A DNA stretch of 10,910 bases, taken from assembly GCA_030608725.1 (NCBI GenBank), contig JAUWDP010000017.1, positions 1 through 10,910 of the forward strand, written 5' to 3'. The DNA comes from Candidatus Bathyarchaeota archaeon. Its GTDB lineage: Archaea; Thermoproteota; Bathyarchaeia; TCS64. The position numbers were made by a program, and so were the translations under genes. Shown piece by piece: positions 1-6,939 of the stretch (within the stretch, counting starts at the first letter, position 1; each line of letters begins with the position of its first letter). Under the pieces are notes generated by a model. That model made no database searches. It worked only from the letters and a program-made list of their open reading frames with translations, and had not been told where the DNA came from.

Positions 1-1362
1 GTCCTCCCAGCCTGGGTCGAACTCGGACCACCAGCGGGAAGCGACGCCCATGTACCGGGTGAAGCTCCTCAGCCAGTTGATGGCCGGGAAGTGGCGCCTA
101 TAAGCGAGTTCGGTGTCCAGTGCCCAGAAGGTCCCGATGTACCGGAGAGTGTGCGTGGTGACCGGTTCGCTGAAGTCTCCGCCTGGCGGCGAGACAGCGC
201 CCAGCAGGGTCACGCTCCCAATTCTCCTGCCTTCCCCCAGAGTAACGATGCGTCCCGCTCTCTCGTAGATCTGTGCGATGCGGTCGGAAAGGTAGGCTGG
301 GAAGCCTGCCTCAGCCGGGATCTCCTCCAGGCGACCCGAGATGTCCCTGAGGGCCTCTGCCCATCGGGACGTGGAGTCGGCCATGATTGCGACGTCGTAG
401 CCCATGTCCCTATAGTACTCTCCGAGGGTGACTCCCATGTAGATGCTGGCCTCCCTCGCAGAGACCGGCATATTGCTCACGTTAGCGATTATGATGGTCC
501 GCTCGATGAGGCGGCGACCGCTCCTCGGGTCCTCAAGCTCGGGGAAGTGGGCGACGACGTCTGCCATCTCGTTCCCCCGCTCGCCACATCCGATTAGTAT
601 GATGACATCCGCGTCGGACCACTTGGCGATCTGCTGGAGCGTTACGGTCTTGCCCGTGCCAAAGCCCCCGGGGATGGCTGCGGCGCCTCCCTTCGCACAC
701 GGGAAGAATGTATCGATGACCCTCTGGCCCGTCATCAGGGGCTGTACCAGAGGTAGCCTCTCCTTTGTGGGGCGCCTCATCCTGACGGGCCAGGTCTGCA
801 TCATCTTCAGGGGCACTACACCGTCAGCGGTCTCAAGCTCTCCCACGACTTCCTCGACGGTGAAGTCCCCGGACTTTATCGATTTTATCGTTCCTGACTG
901 GTCGGGAGGTACCATCACCCTGTGCTCAAAGGACAGTGTCTCCTGCACTGTTCCGATGATGTCGCCGCCGACGATCTTGTCCCCGGCCTTAACCTTTGCC
1001 TCGAAGGGCCAAACCTTCTCTCTGTTGATGGGATCGATGTTGGTGCCCCTGGACACGAAGGGTCCCGTTAGTTCCCAGAGCTCCGTCTCGGACCGCTGTA
1101 CGCCGTCCACGATGGTACCCATGATGCCTGGACCCAGCTCGGCGATGAGAGGGTGCCCCGTGTCTACGACGGGTTCTCCAGGCCGGAGGCCGCTGGTGAC
1201 CTCGTAGCACTGGACGTAGGCGGTCTCTCCGCTGAGGCGGACGATCTCCCCCATGAGCTTGAGGTTCCCAACCTCGATGAGATCGCCGATCTTGGGCTCC
1301 TCGTCAAACTTCGCCAAGACCAAGGATCCGTTGATCCTCTCGATGGTTCCTACTATGGACAT
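1..1362 (-). CDS. atpA: A/V-type ATP synthase catalytic subunit A, 3' end cut by window edge
   Basis: Catalytic subunit of the soluble A1/V1 head, which makes or hydrolyses ATP in the cytoplasm using the transmembrane ion gradient. The visible 454 residues begin MSIVGTIERING and include a GGFGTGKT Walker A loop (residues 232-239, with K238 and T239) and GERGNE (260-265), which holds the catalytic glutamate of the family. The NMPVSAREASIYMG segment and the following ADSTSRWAEALR block are typical of subunit A rather than regulatory subunit B, as is the long non-homologous insert before the P-loop. Family members are usually near 580 residues, so roughly the last fifth lies outside the window. 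The ATG follows the atpE stop directly (TAGATG), with GGGAG 8 bases upstream of the ATG, so the two genes are probably translationally coupled. Subunits B and D would be expected further left. Identification is very secure. Confidence 0.97.
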   Translation of the reverse strand, partial: MSIVGTIERINGSLVLAKFDEEPKIGDLIEVGNLKLMGEIVRLSGETAYVQCYEVTSGLRPGEPVVDTGHPLIAELGPGIMGTIVDGVQRSETELWELTGPFVSRGTNIDPINREKVWPFEAKVKAGDKIVGGDIIGTVQETLSFEHRVMVPPDQSGTIKSIKSGDFTVEEVVGELETADGVVPLKMMQTWPVRMRRPTKERLPLVQPLMTGQRVIDTFFPCAKGGAAAIPGGFGTGKTVTLQQIAKWSDADVIILIGCGERGNEMADVVAHFPELEDPRSGRRLIERTIIIANVSNMPVSAREASIYMGVTLGEYYRDMGYDVAIMADSTSRWAEALRDISGRLEEIPAEAGFPAYLSDRIAQIYERAGRIVTLGEGRRIGSVTLLGAVSPPGGDFSEPVTTHTLRYIGTFWALDTELAYRRHFPAINWLRSFTRYMGVASRWWSEFDPGWED

Positions 1363-2001
1363 CTATATCACTCCCAGGATCTGGGCCACCTCGGCCTCGA
1401 TCCTCGCCCTGACAGTATCAAGCTTGCCTTTGAGTGTGTTGTAATAGGTCTTGGTTGCGTCGTTATTCCTGACGACAACTCCTCCGGTTATGTCGATGGG
1501 GTCGTCCTCTATCTTGATCGCGCCGCCCCCGAGGGTCTGCTTCAGATCCCTGTTGATCGTCTTGAGGTTCTTTTTAAGGTAAGCCAGGTCCCTATCGTTG
1601 GCGGTGACTATGAACTCTTCGCCGCCCATGGCGGATGCGGACTCTGAGATCATCTTCACGAGGGTTGTGGTGTAGTCTGGTCCCATGCCCTTCGCCAATT
1701 CCCCGAGTCTCCTCTCTGCCTCCTCGAAGACTTCGGAGAGGATCTTTTGCCTTGCCATCATCAACATCTTCCTGCCCTCCAGCCCGGCGCTGCCCACGAT
1801 CCGGTCGTTGACCGCCCTCAGCTCGGAGCCCACGAGGGAGATGATCTGCTTCTCGGATTCGGCCTTGATCTTCTCGACCTCTTCCTCGGCGGACTCGATG
1901 ATCTTCCCCGCTTTCTCCTCTGCCTTGGCCTTGATGGCGTTCCGCTTGTCAACGATCTTCTCGATGAGCTGGGCCTCCATCTCCATGGAGTTGGTGCTCA
2001 C
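1363..2001 (-). CDS. atpE: A/V-type ATP synthase subunit E (peripheral stalk)
   Basis: Peripheral-stalk subunit that, with subunit H, holds the A1 head still against the rotating central stalk. The 212-residue product fits the family (about 190-210). The N-terminal half (about residues 10-75) is a charged Lys/Glu/Ala-rich helix with motifs such as KAEEKAGKIIESAEEE, as in the coiled coil that pairs with H. The C-terminal half (about 110-212) is the globular head-binding domain, with DITGGVVVRN followed by a final helix, the usual subunit E signature. The start is GTG at 2001, overlapping the H stop as GTGA, with a full AAGGAGGT Shine-Dalgarno 9 bases upstream. In-frame ATGs at 1986 and 1980 are less well placed. 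The stop abuts the atpA start. Confidence 0.93.
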   Translation of the reverse strand: MSTNSMEMEAQLIEKIVDKRNAIKAKAEEKAGKIIESAEEEVEKIKAESEKQIISLVGSELRAVNDRIVGSAGLEGRKMLMMARQKILSEVFEEAERRLGELAKGMGPDYTTTLVKMISESASAMGGEEFIVTANDRDLAYLKKNLKTINRDLKQTLGGGAIKIEDDPIDITGGVVVRNNDATKTYYNTLKGKLDTVRARIEAEVAQILGVI

Positions 2002-2330
2002 GCGGGCAGCACCTCCTTCAGCACGAAGGCCACGGCCCCTTGCACCTTTTCCTCTGGGAACTCCTTCAGCGCCTCGGCCTTCTCCCTGTAGTCCTCCAAG
2101 CTCTTTTCAGCTTCGACTTTGGCTTTATCCTCCGCTTCATGTAGGAGTTCGTCGATGCCGCTGCCCCGCTGAGCCAGGTTCCGCCTGCGTTCCGCCTCTG
2201 CCTTGGCCTGGGAGACCATCTCGTGGGCCCTCCTCTCGGCCTCGGCGACGATTTCCTCTGCCTCCTTCTCCGCGTTATCTAGGAGTCTCTGGAGGCGCTC
2301 CCCCATTGATAATACCCTTTCAATACCCAT
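1998..2330 (-). CDS. ahaH: A-type ATP synthase subunit H (stator coiled coil)
   Basis: Small stator subunit that forms the right-handed coiled-coil peripheral stalk with subunit E. The 110-residue product is almost entirely helical, with no membrane segment. Residues about 8-55 carry a charged Ala/Glu/Arg heptad-like pattern (for example EEIVAEAERRAHEMV). A short break (RGSG, about residue 56) is followed by a second charged helix and a hydrophobic C-terminal end (VAFVLKEVLPA). Length, composition and position just before atpE match the archaeal H subunit (AhaH). The ATG lies four bases after the atpF stop with only a weak purine-rich signal, so translation may be coupled to atpF. The stop overlaps the atpE GTG by four bases. 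Sequence conservation in this family is low, so context carries much of the call. Confidence 0.88.
   Translation of the reverse strand: MGIERVLSMGERLQRLLDNAEKEAEEIVAEAERRAHEMVSQAKAEAERRRNLAQRGSGIDELLHEAEDKAKVEAEKSLEDYREKAEALKEFPEEKVQGAVAFVLKEVLPA
2011..2018 (-). promoter_or_regulatory. Shine-Dalgarno site of atpE
   Basis: AAGGAGGT, a full match to the 16S rRNA tail complement, lies 9 bases before GTG at 2001. It supports the GTG start over the downstream in-frame ATGs at 1986 and 1980. It may raise E synthesis, since two copies each of E and H are needed per enzyme in the A-type family. Confidence 0.7.
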
Positions 2331-2334
2331 CTCA

Positions 2335-2652
2335 TCACAACTCTAGTCTGGTTCCAATCGCCAGGGAGACTATCGCCTGCAGCTCTTCCATCCTCATCCC
2401 CGTTTCCATCGTGAAATCCGGGATCAGTGCGAAGACGGGTGTGATGTCTCCCCTGTTCATAACACGCTCCCGAACGGGGCGAGTCTCCTCGACGAAACGC
2501 TCGGGGACAATGATGAGCTGGAACCTACCCTCCTCCACGAGGGCGCTCACTGTCTCCGCCACGGCCTCCCCGGTCCCGATGTCAAAGCCCACGGCTCCGA
2601 TGAGCTCGAAACATGTTATGAATGAAGGGGGGCCTATAACAGCGACACTCAT
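2335..2652 (-). CDS. atpF: A/V-type ATP synthase subunit F
   Basis: Central-stalk subunit that binds subunit D and takes part in rotation and regulation of the A1 head. The 105-residue product has the Rossmann-like pattern of the family: an opening MSVAVIGPPSFITCFEL strand and helix, then FQLIIVPERF in the middle (family members have a similar hydrophobic strand after a variable acidic helix), and PVFALIPDF near residue 75. Length matches the usual 100-110. The ATG at 2652 has only a short AGGA two bases upstream, too close for normal use. A T-rich TATA-like box about 25 bases upstream suggests a nearly leaderless transcript. It is the first ATP synthase gene of this run; the usual upstream genes for I, K and C are not in the window. 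Confidence 0.93.
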   Translation of the reverse strand: MSVAVIGPPSFITCFELIGAVGFDIGTGEAVAETVSALVEEGRFQLIIVPERFVEETRPVRERVMNRGDITPVFALIPDFTMETGMRMEELQAIVSLAIGTRLEL

Positions 2653-2690
2653 TTCCTAAAAGCTCACGCTATCTGCATTAAAAAAACTTG
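2652..2690 (-). promoter_or_regulatory. Candidate archaeal promoter of atpF-ahaH-atpE-atpA
   Basis: On the minus strand, TTTTTTTAAT (2686 down to 2677) is centred about 30 bases before the atpF ATG. An archaeal TATA box sits about 26 bases before the start site, which would place transcription start within a few bases of the ATG. This fits the lack of a usable Shine-Dalgarno site for atpF. The box is poly-T rather than a consensus TTTATA, and there is no clear BRE, so this is a candidate only. Truncated IS sequence starts immediately upstream. Confidence 0.4.
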
Positions 2691-2769
2691 TGTAAAAGCC
2701 GAAAGAGGGCTTGAACCTACTCGAGCATCATCGGATTTAGGGACAAAACAGCGCGCACCGGACAGCACC

Positions 2770-3399
2770 ATGGTCTGGCTGTTCAGGGAGCGCCTAGCCG
2801 AGATGGGGAAGGACAGGCTCATCTGGGATGAGCTGCAGCGCCAGCTGGACGAGAGGGACCTCAGGGTCCGGAAGGGTGTCGCCCAGGACGCCAACTTCAT
2901 CACCGCCGACCCCGGCAAGCATGGGAAGCCTCGTGGAGGGGAGGCGAGGACCCGCCGGAGCAGGGATGGCTCGTGGGCGAAGAGGAGGAAGGGATCCACG
3001 TTCGGCTACAAGCTCCACGCCAAGGCGGACACGGAGCAGTGCCTGATACGGGAGCTGAAGACCACCACGGCCAGCGTCCACGACATCCGGGTGGACCTCT
3101 CCAGGCCCGGGGAAGTGGTGTACAGTGACAAGGGGTACCATGAGGTGGAGCCTCGGTGCTGGGATGCCACCATGAGGCGTGGGGCGAGGGGTCACCCCAT
3201 AAGTATCTGGGACCGGTTCAGGAATTGGAGGATCAATCGTAGGAGGGCGCCAGTGGAGCGGGTGTTCGCTGTGCTGAAGAGGGTGTTCGACGGGGGCCAC
3301 GTGCTGGTGACCACGGTGAGGCGAGTCCACGTGAGGATGGTTTTCGCTTGCTTCTGCTTCAACCTACTCCAGTTGAGGGGCCTGGGGGTGGGCTCATAG
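2770..3399 (+). CDS. IS5-family DDE transposase, N-terminally truncated
   Basis: Cut-and-paste type DDE transposase of the IS5/IS4 superfamily. In the 209 visible residues the three catalytic acids can be placed: D40 in QDANFITAD, D120 in VVYSDKGY and E163 in APVERVFAVLK. The spacing R159-(3)-E163-(6)-K170 matches the family's C-terminal signature, with N156 in place of the usual tyrosine. Full-length relatives are about 300-330 residues and begin with a helical domain ahead of the xPDxTTxWLFRERL block. Here only that block survives (the frame reads APDSTMVW just before and across the ATG at 2770), so about 90 N-terminal residues are missing. It is probably inactive, although the catalytic residues remain. 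It lies opposite in direction to both flanking operons, and no Shine-Dalgarno site is apparent before the ATG. Confidence 0.85.
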   Translation: MVWLFRERLAEMGKDRLIWDELQRQLDERDLRVRKGVAQDANFITADPGKHGKPRGGEARTRRSRDGSWAKRRKGSTFGYKLHAKADTEQCLIRELKTTTASVHDIRVDLSRPGEVVYSDKGYHEVEPRCWDATMRRGARGHPISIWDRFRNWRINRRRAPVERVFAVLKRVFDGGHVLVTTVRRVHVRMVFACFCFNLLQLRGLGVGS

Positions 3400-3427
3400 C
3401 GTGGGCTATCGATCTCCTGGGGAATGA

Positions 3428-3480
3428 GGGGTTAGGGAGGGTTGGAGGGGCTGTGAGGGTCCAGCGGGGAGGGTCAGGGG
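3428..3480 (+). other. Two tandem G-quadruplex motifs in the IS 3' tail
   Basis: Positions 3428-3450 read GGGG-TTA-GGG-A-GGG-TTGGA-GGGG, and positions 3457-3480 read GGG-TCCAGC-GGGG-A-GGG-TCA-GGGG. Each satisfies the usual rule of four G-runs of at least three with loops of 1-7 bases. Further G-runs follow at about 3491-3497 and 3520-3540. They lie between the transposase stop and the putative right end, on the transposase sense strand. A role in transposition, transcript stability or termination is not shown. Confidence 0.6.
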
Positions 3481-3566
3481 AGGACCGCCAGGGAGGGCGG
3501 CAGGCTATCACACGTTGTGGCTGGGGCTGGGTCAAGGGGATTGGAGCATCAGGGATTCATCCCTAA

Positions 3567-3860
3567 CAGAAAACAAAGTTTTTCGGAATCCTCTATACAT
3601 TATTCGTCGACGTTTCAAACGAGCCCTTCACTCTGATTGGCGTGGCGTCTGGCCTTTGGTTCGGGTTCATCAAGAATTTCAAGTACATCCCCGCAATCAA
3701 TCGACCGGGACAGATCGTCGAGCGAATGGGAGCGACGATGATTCACATCTTGACGGGTTATCTCAATACTCGCGGAATAATGGAGGCCAGTGAAAAGAGG
3801 AATCCGCTGTTGTTATTTTATAACCTCTGCCATTCTCATTCATTTTACATGGAATTATTA
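3567..3860 (+). pseudogene. Probable remnant of a PrsW/YhfC-like polytopic membrane protease
   Basis: A frame opens immediately after TAA at 3564-3566, the putative IS end, and reads as plausible membrane protein: FFGILYTLFVDV, then GVASGLWFGFIKNFKYIP, then IVERMGATMIHILTGYLNTRG, then KRNPLLLFYNL and a His-rich end. The order (a small-residue/aromatic helix with an xN motif, then ER, then a helix with His at 3744-3746, then a final hydrophobic stretch) resembles PrsW- or YhfC-type intramembrane proteases. If so, the expected Glu before Asn is Lys here (codon 3672-3674), consistent with decay. Third codon positions look coding-like up to about 3840. There is no start codon context, the 5' part is missing at the IS junction, and the frame then runs into repeats and antisense to the next gene. 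The family is a tentative guess from memory; the remnant status is better supported than the name. Confidence 0.4.
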
Positions 3861-3870
3861 TGTGATTGTA

Positions 3871-3932
3871 TGACACACACGAAGCGTGCGTGTGTGCGGT
3901 CAATTCATGTGTGTGTCAATCGATCGACCGCA
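3871..3932. repeat. Overlapping inverted repeats with two exclusive folds
   Basis: TGACACACAC (3871-3880) is perfectly inverted at 3909-3918 (GTGTGTGTCA). CACACACG (3874-3881) also pairs perfectly with CGTGTGTG (3889-3896) around a 7-base loop. TGCGGTC (3895-3901) pairs with GACCGCA (3926-3932). The first arm can therefore pair with either of two partners; choosing the near one leaves the third hairpin free, and choosing the far one blocks it. The block lies 12 bases past the stop of the last complex I gene on the minus strand, so it could be a 3' processing or termination structure. There is no U-run directly after any stem on that strand. Confidence 0.6.
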
Positions 3933-3943
3933 TTAATCAGTTA

Positions 3944-5458
3944 TCACCACGGTAAATGTTCAAAGAACACATCCAGGGGTTTCGTTATGAGCATGGGCCA
4001 TATGCCTAATAATATTGATAGGGAGCTCAGTGCAAGTAAGGCTACGATCATCGAAAGGGGCACTTCCCTTATGTCTTGTAATTGTCTCGGTAACTTGCCG
4101 TAGAAGACCCTCCACACCGTCCTGAATTCGTAAGCGAGCGTGATAACAGTGGCTACTGTCGCCGCGAGTATGGCAATCATCAACTCGAGAGGGGAGCTCA
4201 TGAAGGCTCTCTCAAAGGCGCCGGTGAGGAGTATGAATTTTGATTTGAAGCCGACCGAGGGTGGGACGCCCCCGATGGTTAGGAAGCCCACTATGGTTGC
4301 GATAATGGAGGAGGGCAACTTCGCTGCTAGTCCTCCTAGTTTATTCATGTCTCGGGTGCCTGTCCTATACAGGATGGCTCCAGCCACCAAGAAGAGAAGG
4401 GCTATGGCGAGTCCGTGGCTGATGCTGTATGAAACCGCCCCAAGGACACCGTGTTTCATGTAGGTGAAAACGCCAAGGAAACAGTAGTTCATCTGGCTCA
4501 TGCTCAAGTAAGCTACTAAACGTTTGGTATCAGTCTGCACCAAGGCCATGACCCCGGCGTAGAGGATCGTCAGCAGCGCCCAGAGTTCAAGCCAGCCACT
4601 AATACCGAACATGACCTCACGGAAGGGGACGAGCAGCCTGGCCAGGGAGTATGTCCCTAGCAGAACGGATGTGGCGCCCAGAACAGCACTGACGGGGGCA
4701 GGGGCCTCCCCATAGGTGTATGGCATCCAGCCGTGGAGCCCGAGGGCACCTATCTTAACTAGGATGCCTAGGGTGATGGATAAGCCGATCCAAGATCCTA
4801 TGGGGCTTTCTGATATCCTCCATAGATCAGCGATTTCGAAGCTTCCGATGTACAGGTAAGCGAATAGTATACCCGTGAGTAGGAAGAGGGCTCCCACACT
4901 GGTCCAGATAAAGTACATCAGAGATATTCTCTCCCTCTTGCCATAACCGTAGATGAAGATAAGGAACCATGAGAACATCACCGCACACTCGAAGAAGAGG
5001 TAGAACTCGATGAGGTTGGTTGAGAGGATGGCGCCCAGAACGCTCCCCGCATACAGTAGAAAGAAGGTATAGTAGACGGCGTATTTCCCGTCACTCTCCT
5101 CGATGTCCCCCATTTGCATCCGACGTCTCATGTATGGAACGGAGTGTAGCACGGAGAATGCGAAGACGAAGACCATTGTGAAGAGAACTGGAATGCTCAT
5201 CCCATCGCCGAGCAGCCCAAACGTAAGTTTCACCGGCGTCGCCATCCATGGATATTCCTCAAGGATGTTGTGTTCATGCGCCGTCAGCACAAGGGGAGCG
5301 GTTATCAACGTGATGAGGAGCAGGATGATGAATGGCCCCCAATCAAGGCTTTTACCGAATCTTTTCCTCAGCACATAGATAATGGGCGCAGATATTATGG
5401 GTATGAAAACCACCAGGAGCAGCAAACCATTAATCATGTCTCTCCACCACTCCCTCAT
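3944..5458 (-). CDS. Complex I antiporter-like subunit, third NuoM-type paralogue (NuoM/NuoN-like)
   Basis: Integral membrane subunit of about 504 residues and roughly 14 helices, homologous to NuoM/NuoN and MrpD, expected to carry one ion channel of the membrane arm. Key positions: E157 in FFECAV (TM5), K235 in ILVKIGALGLHGW (TM7), H348 in SISHGL (TM11) and K407 in GFKSKF (TM12). The usual TM8 lysine is L266. It shares GSFEIADL and the general plan with the two upstream paralogues but is more diverged: PYTYGEAPAPVSA replaces PYAHxEAPTPISA, QMNY replaces QMGY, and the lysine four residues after the TM11 His is I352. The APAPVSA loop recalls NuoN, so M or N identity is uncertain. The chosen ATG at 5458 forms TGATG with the previous stop; the frame is open further upstream, but that part only overlaps the neighbour. 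It is the last gene of the operon. Confidence 0.88.
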   Translation of the reverse strand: MREWWRDMINGLLLLVVFIPIISAPIIYVLRKRFGKSLDWGPFIILLLITLITAPLVLTAHEHNILEEYPWMATPVKLTFGLLGDGMSIPVLFTMVFVFAFSVLHSVPYMRRRMQMGDIEESDGKYAVYYTFFLLYAGSVLGAILSTNLIEFYLFFECAVMFSWFLIFIYGYGKRERISLMYFIWTSVGALFLLTGILFAYLYIGSFEIADLWRISESPIGSWIGLSITLGILVKIGALGLHGWMPYTYGEAPAPVSAVLGATSVLLGTYSLARLLVPFREVMFGISGWLELWALLTILYAGVMALVQTDTKRLVAYLSMSQMNYCFLGVFTYMKHGVLGAVSYSISHGLAIALLFLVAGAILYRTGTRDMNKLGGLAAKLPSSIIATIVGFLTIGGVPPSVGFKSKFILLTGAFERAFMSSPLELMIAILAATVATVITLAYEFRTVWRVFYGKLPRQLQDIREVPLSMIVALLALSSLSILLGIWPMLITKPLDVFFEHLPW

Positions 5459-6939
5459 CACCCATGGACTAGTGCTTGGATAATCTGAATTAGGGGGTCC
5501 AGGATGACCCTCGGATAGATGCCAGCAACCACCGATAAGACGCTGAAGATGATTAAGGGGACTGTCATCGTAAGTGGGGCCTCCTTTACATTCTCTAGAT
5601 GTTCCGGTGTCGGACCAAAGAAGATGCGTCTTATGGTCCAAGTTGTATAACCTATGGTAAGCACGGTCGCGATTAGGGCCCCTAGGGTAACAGCCAGATC
5701 GAGGGGGGAGGTTGCCAACCCCCGATCAATGGCACCCATGAACACCAACATCTTGGACATAAATCCTATCGTCGGTGGTATGCCGGCTATGTTCATACAC
5801 CCTATCGTAAAGGCTACGGCCGAGATGGGCATCTTCCCGGCGAGACCTCCCAGAGACCTGATGTCGCGTATGCCACTCTGATGCATTATTGCCCCCGCCG
5901 ATAAGAATAGAGCGGCCTTGCCCAATCCGTGGCTGATATAGTGTAGCATGGCCCCCGATATCCCAAGGGTCGTGTTACTCGCTAAGCCGATGATGAGGTA
6001 GCCCATCTGGCTCATGCTCGAGTAGGCGAGAAGCCGCTTTATGTCGTTCTGAGCTAAAACCATGAGACCGCCGTAAACCATGGTCACCAGGCCCCAGATC
6101 AATACTACCCAGTGAATGCTCTGGAAGGCGCCGTGGATCGGGACCAGGAGCCTGACCGTGGAGTATGCAGCCAATCCGATCATGGCCGGGCTTAGGAGGG
6201 CACTAATGGGTGTGGGCGCCTCTGTGTGGGCATAGGGCAGCCATATGTGTAAGCCAAATGCCGCCATCTTGATGAAGAAACCTAAGAGCATTGTTACCAA
6301 TATGAATGTTGACAGGGGATGGCCGTTGAGCCTTCCCAGATCTGAGATCTCGAAGCTGTGTAACGTGGCATATGCGGTGAGGGCGCCTGTGACGAATAGC
6401 ACCGCCCCGACTATGGACCAGAGAAGGTAGATCAGAGCTATCTTCTCCTTCTCACCATATCCGTATATATTGATCAACCACCAGGAGGGGATTATCATCA
6501 GCTCGAAGAAAAAGTAGAACTCGAACAGATTGGTTGCTAGGACGACCCCCATCATGCTGGTGGCGTAGGCCAAGAAGAGGGCGTAGTAGGTCGCATAGGC
6601 CTTCTTATTATCCTCGTGGTACTCCTCGTGAACCTTGTGCTCCACATAAGGGGTGGAGTATATGACGATCACCGCCGAAAGGATGGCTACTGTAAGGACG
6701 ATGGGCAAGCTCAAGCCGTCCAGAAGCAGTCCAAACCTGATCTCTGGCAGCCAGAAGAAGTACTCGCCAAGGGGCGCCAGAGAGACTGTGGGCATGAAGC
6801 TTATGAATGTGGCCACGCTGTAGGCGAGGGGGATGAAGGCCACCCAACTAACGTTTTTACCGATTCTACGGCCTATAACATAAACGATCGGCATGAAAAG
6901 TATAGGCGCAAGTATCGCTCCCCATAACGATCTATACAT
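5458..6939 (-). CDS. nuoM: Complex I antiporter-like subunit, second NuoM-type paralogue
   Basis: Polytopic membrane subunit of 493 residues in the proton-pumping arm of a complex I-like enzyme. It carries E146 in FFELMIIPSW (TM5), K224 in FFIKMAAFGLHIWLP (TM7), H337 and K341 in ISHGLGKAALF (TM11), and K396 in GFMSKM (TM12). E. coli NuoM has Glu at this last position and Lys at the TM8 site, which here is G255. It is very similar to the gene just upstream (for example EAPTPISALLSPAMIG and the xSFEISxL motif), indicating tandem duplication. ATG at 6939 overlaps the previous stop as TGATG; a TTG one codon earlier is also in frame, but ATG is preferred, with a run of Gs upstream that may serve as ribosome binding site. 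The TM3-TM4 loop is rich in His and Glu (EHKVHEEYHED). Confidence 0.92.
   Translation of the reverse strand: MYRSLWGAILAPILFMPIVYVIGRRIGKNVSWVAFIPLAYSVATFISFMPTVSLAPLGEYFFWLPEIRFGLLLDGLSLPIVLTVAILSAVIVIYSTPYVEHKVHEEYHEDNKKAYATYYALFLAYATSMMGVVLATNLFEFYFFFELMIIPSWWLINIYGYGEKEKIALIYLLWSIVGAVLFVTGALTAYATLHSFEISDLGRLNGHPLSTFILVTMLLGFFIKMAAFGLHIWLPYAHTEAPTPISALLSPAMIGLAAYSTVRLLVPIHGAFQSIHWVVLIWGLVTMVYGGLMVLAQNDIKRLLAYSSMSQMGYLIIGLASNTTLGISGAMLHYISHGLGKAALFLSAGAIMHQSGIRDIRSLGGLAGKMPISAVAFTIGCMNIAGIPPTIGFMSKMLVFMGAIDRGLATSPLDLAVTLGALIATVLTIGYTTWTIRRIFFGPTPEHLENVKEAPLTMTVPLIIFSVLSVVAGIYPRVILDPLIQIIQALVHG

Larger units (their letters stand above)
2713..3566 (+). mobile_element. 5'-truncated IS5-like insertion sequence remnant
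   Basis: The element is defined by the transposase reading frame and its G-rich 3' tail. In the transposase frame, recognisable family-like sequence (RAPDSTMVWLF) begins before the first ATG. Upstream of about 2713 the DNA becomes the atpF promoter, so the left end and the N-terminal coding part are lost. The right end is placed near 3566, where the imperfect palindrome AGGGAT-TC-ATCCCT (3551-3564) occurs, base composition shifts from G-rich to mixed, and an unrelated reading frame opens. TTAGGGA occurs at 2737-2743 and inverted at 3560-3566, which might reflect terminal repeats, but seven bases are weak evidence. No target duplication was identified. Both boundaries are approximate. Confidence 0.65.

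Noticed and set aside
91..1647. Long plus-strand open frames opposite atpA and atpE
   Set aside because: They are antisense shadows of well-recognised ATP synthase genes, rich in Arg/Pro/Ser with no family resemblance.
2696..2712. AAGCC/GGCTT hairpin with 7-base loop, followed on the minus strand by TTTT, as a terminator upstream of atpF
   Set aside because: The stem is only five base pairs, and such a structure is easily found by chance; no gene ends nearby on that strand.
2794..3330. Minus-strand open frame opposite the transposase
   Set aside because: The plus strand shows catalytic DDE residues and the R-(3)-E-(6)-K signature; the antisense product is Pro/His-rich without recognisable motifs.
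2737..3566. TTAGGGA at 2737-2743 and its inverse at 3560-3566 as the IS terminal inverted repeats
   Set aside because: Only seven bases match, and the left copy lies within apparently homologous transposase frame, so it is probably not the original left end.
3515..3793. Alternative plus-strand frame across the IS end and the remnant
   Set aside because: It spans the putative IS boundary, is Arg-rich, and overlaps the better coding candidate in another frame.
3870..3932. CRISPR-like or direct-repeat array in the CA/GT-rich block
   Set aside because: There are no regularly spaced direct repeats with spacers; the structure is a set of inverted repeats.
5459..5641. Upstream extension of the third paralogue to 5641
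   Set aside because: The added N-terminus overlaps the coding end of the preceding gene, has no family similarity, and the ATG at 5458 gives the expected length and TGATG coupling.
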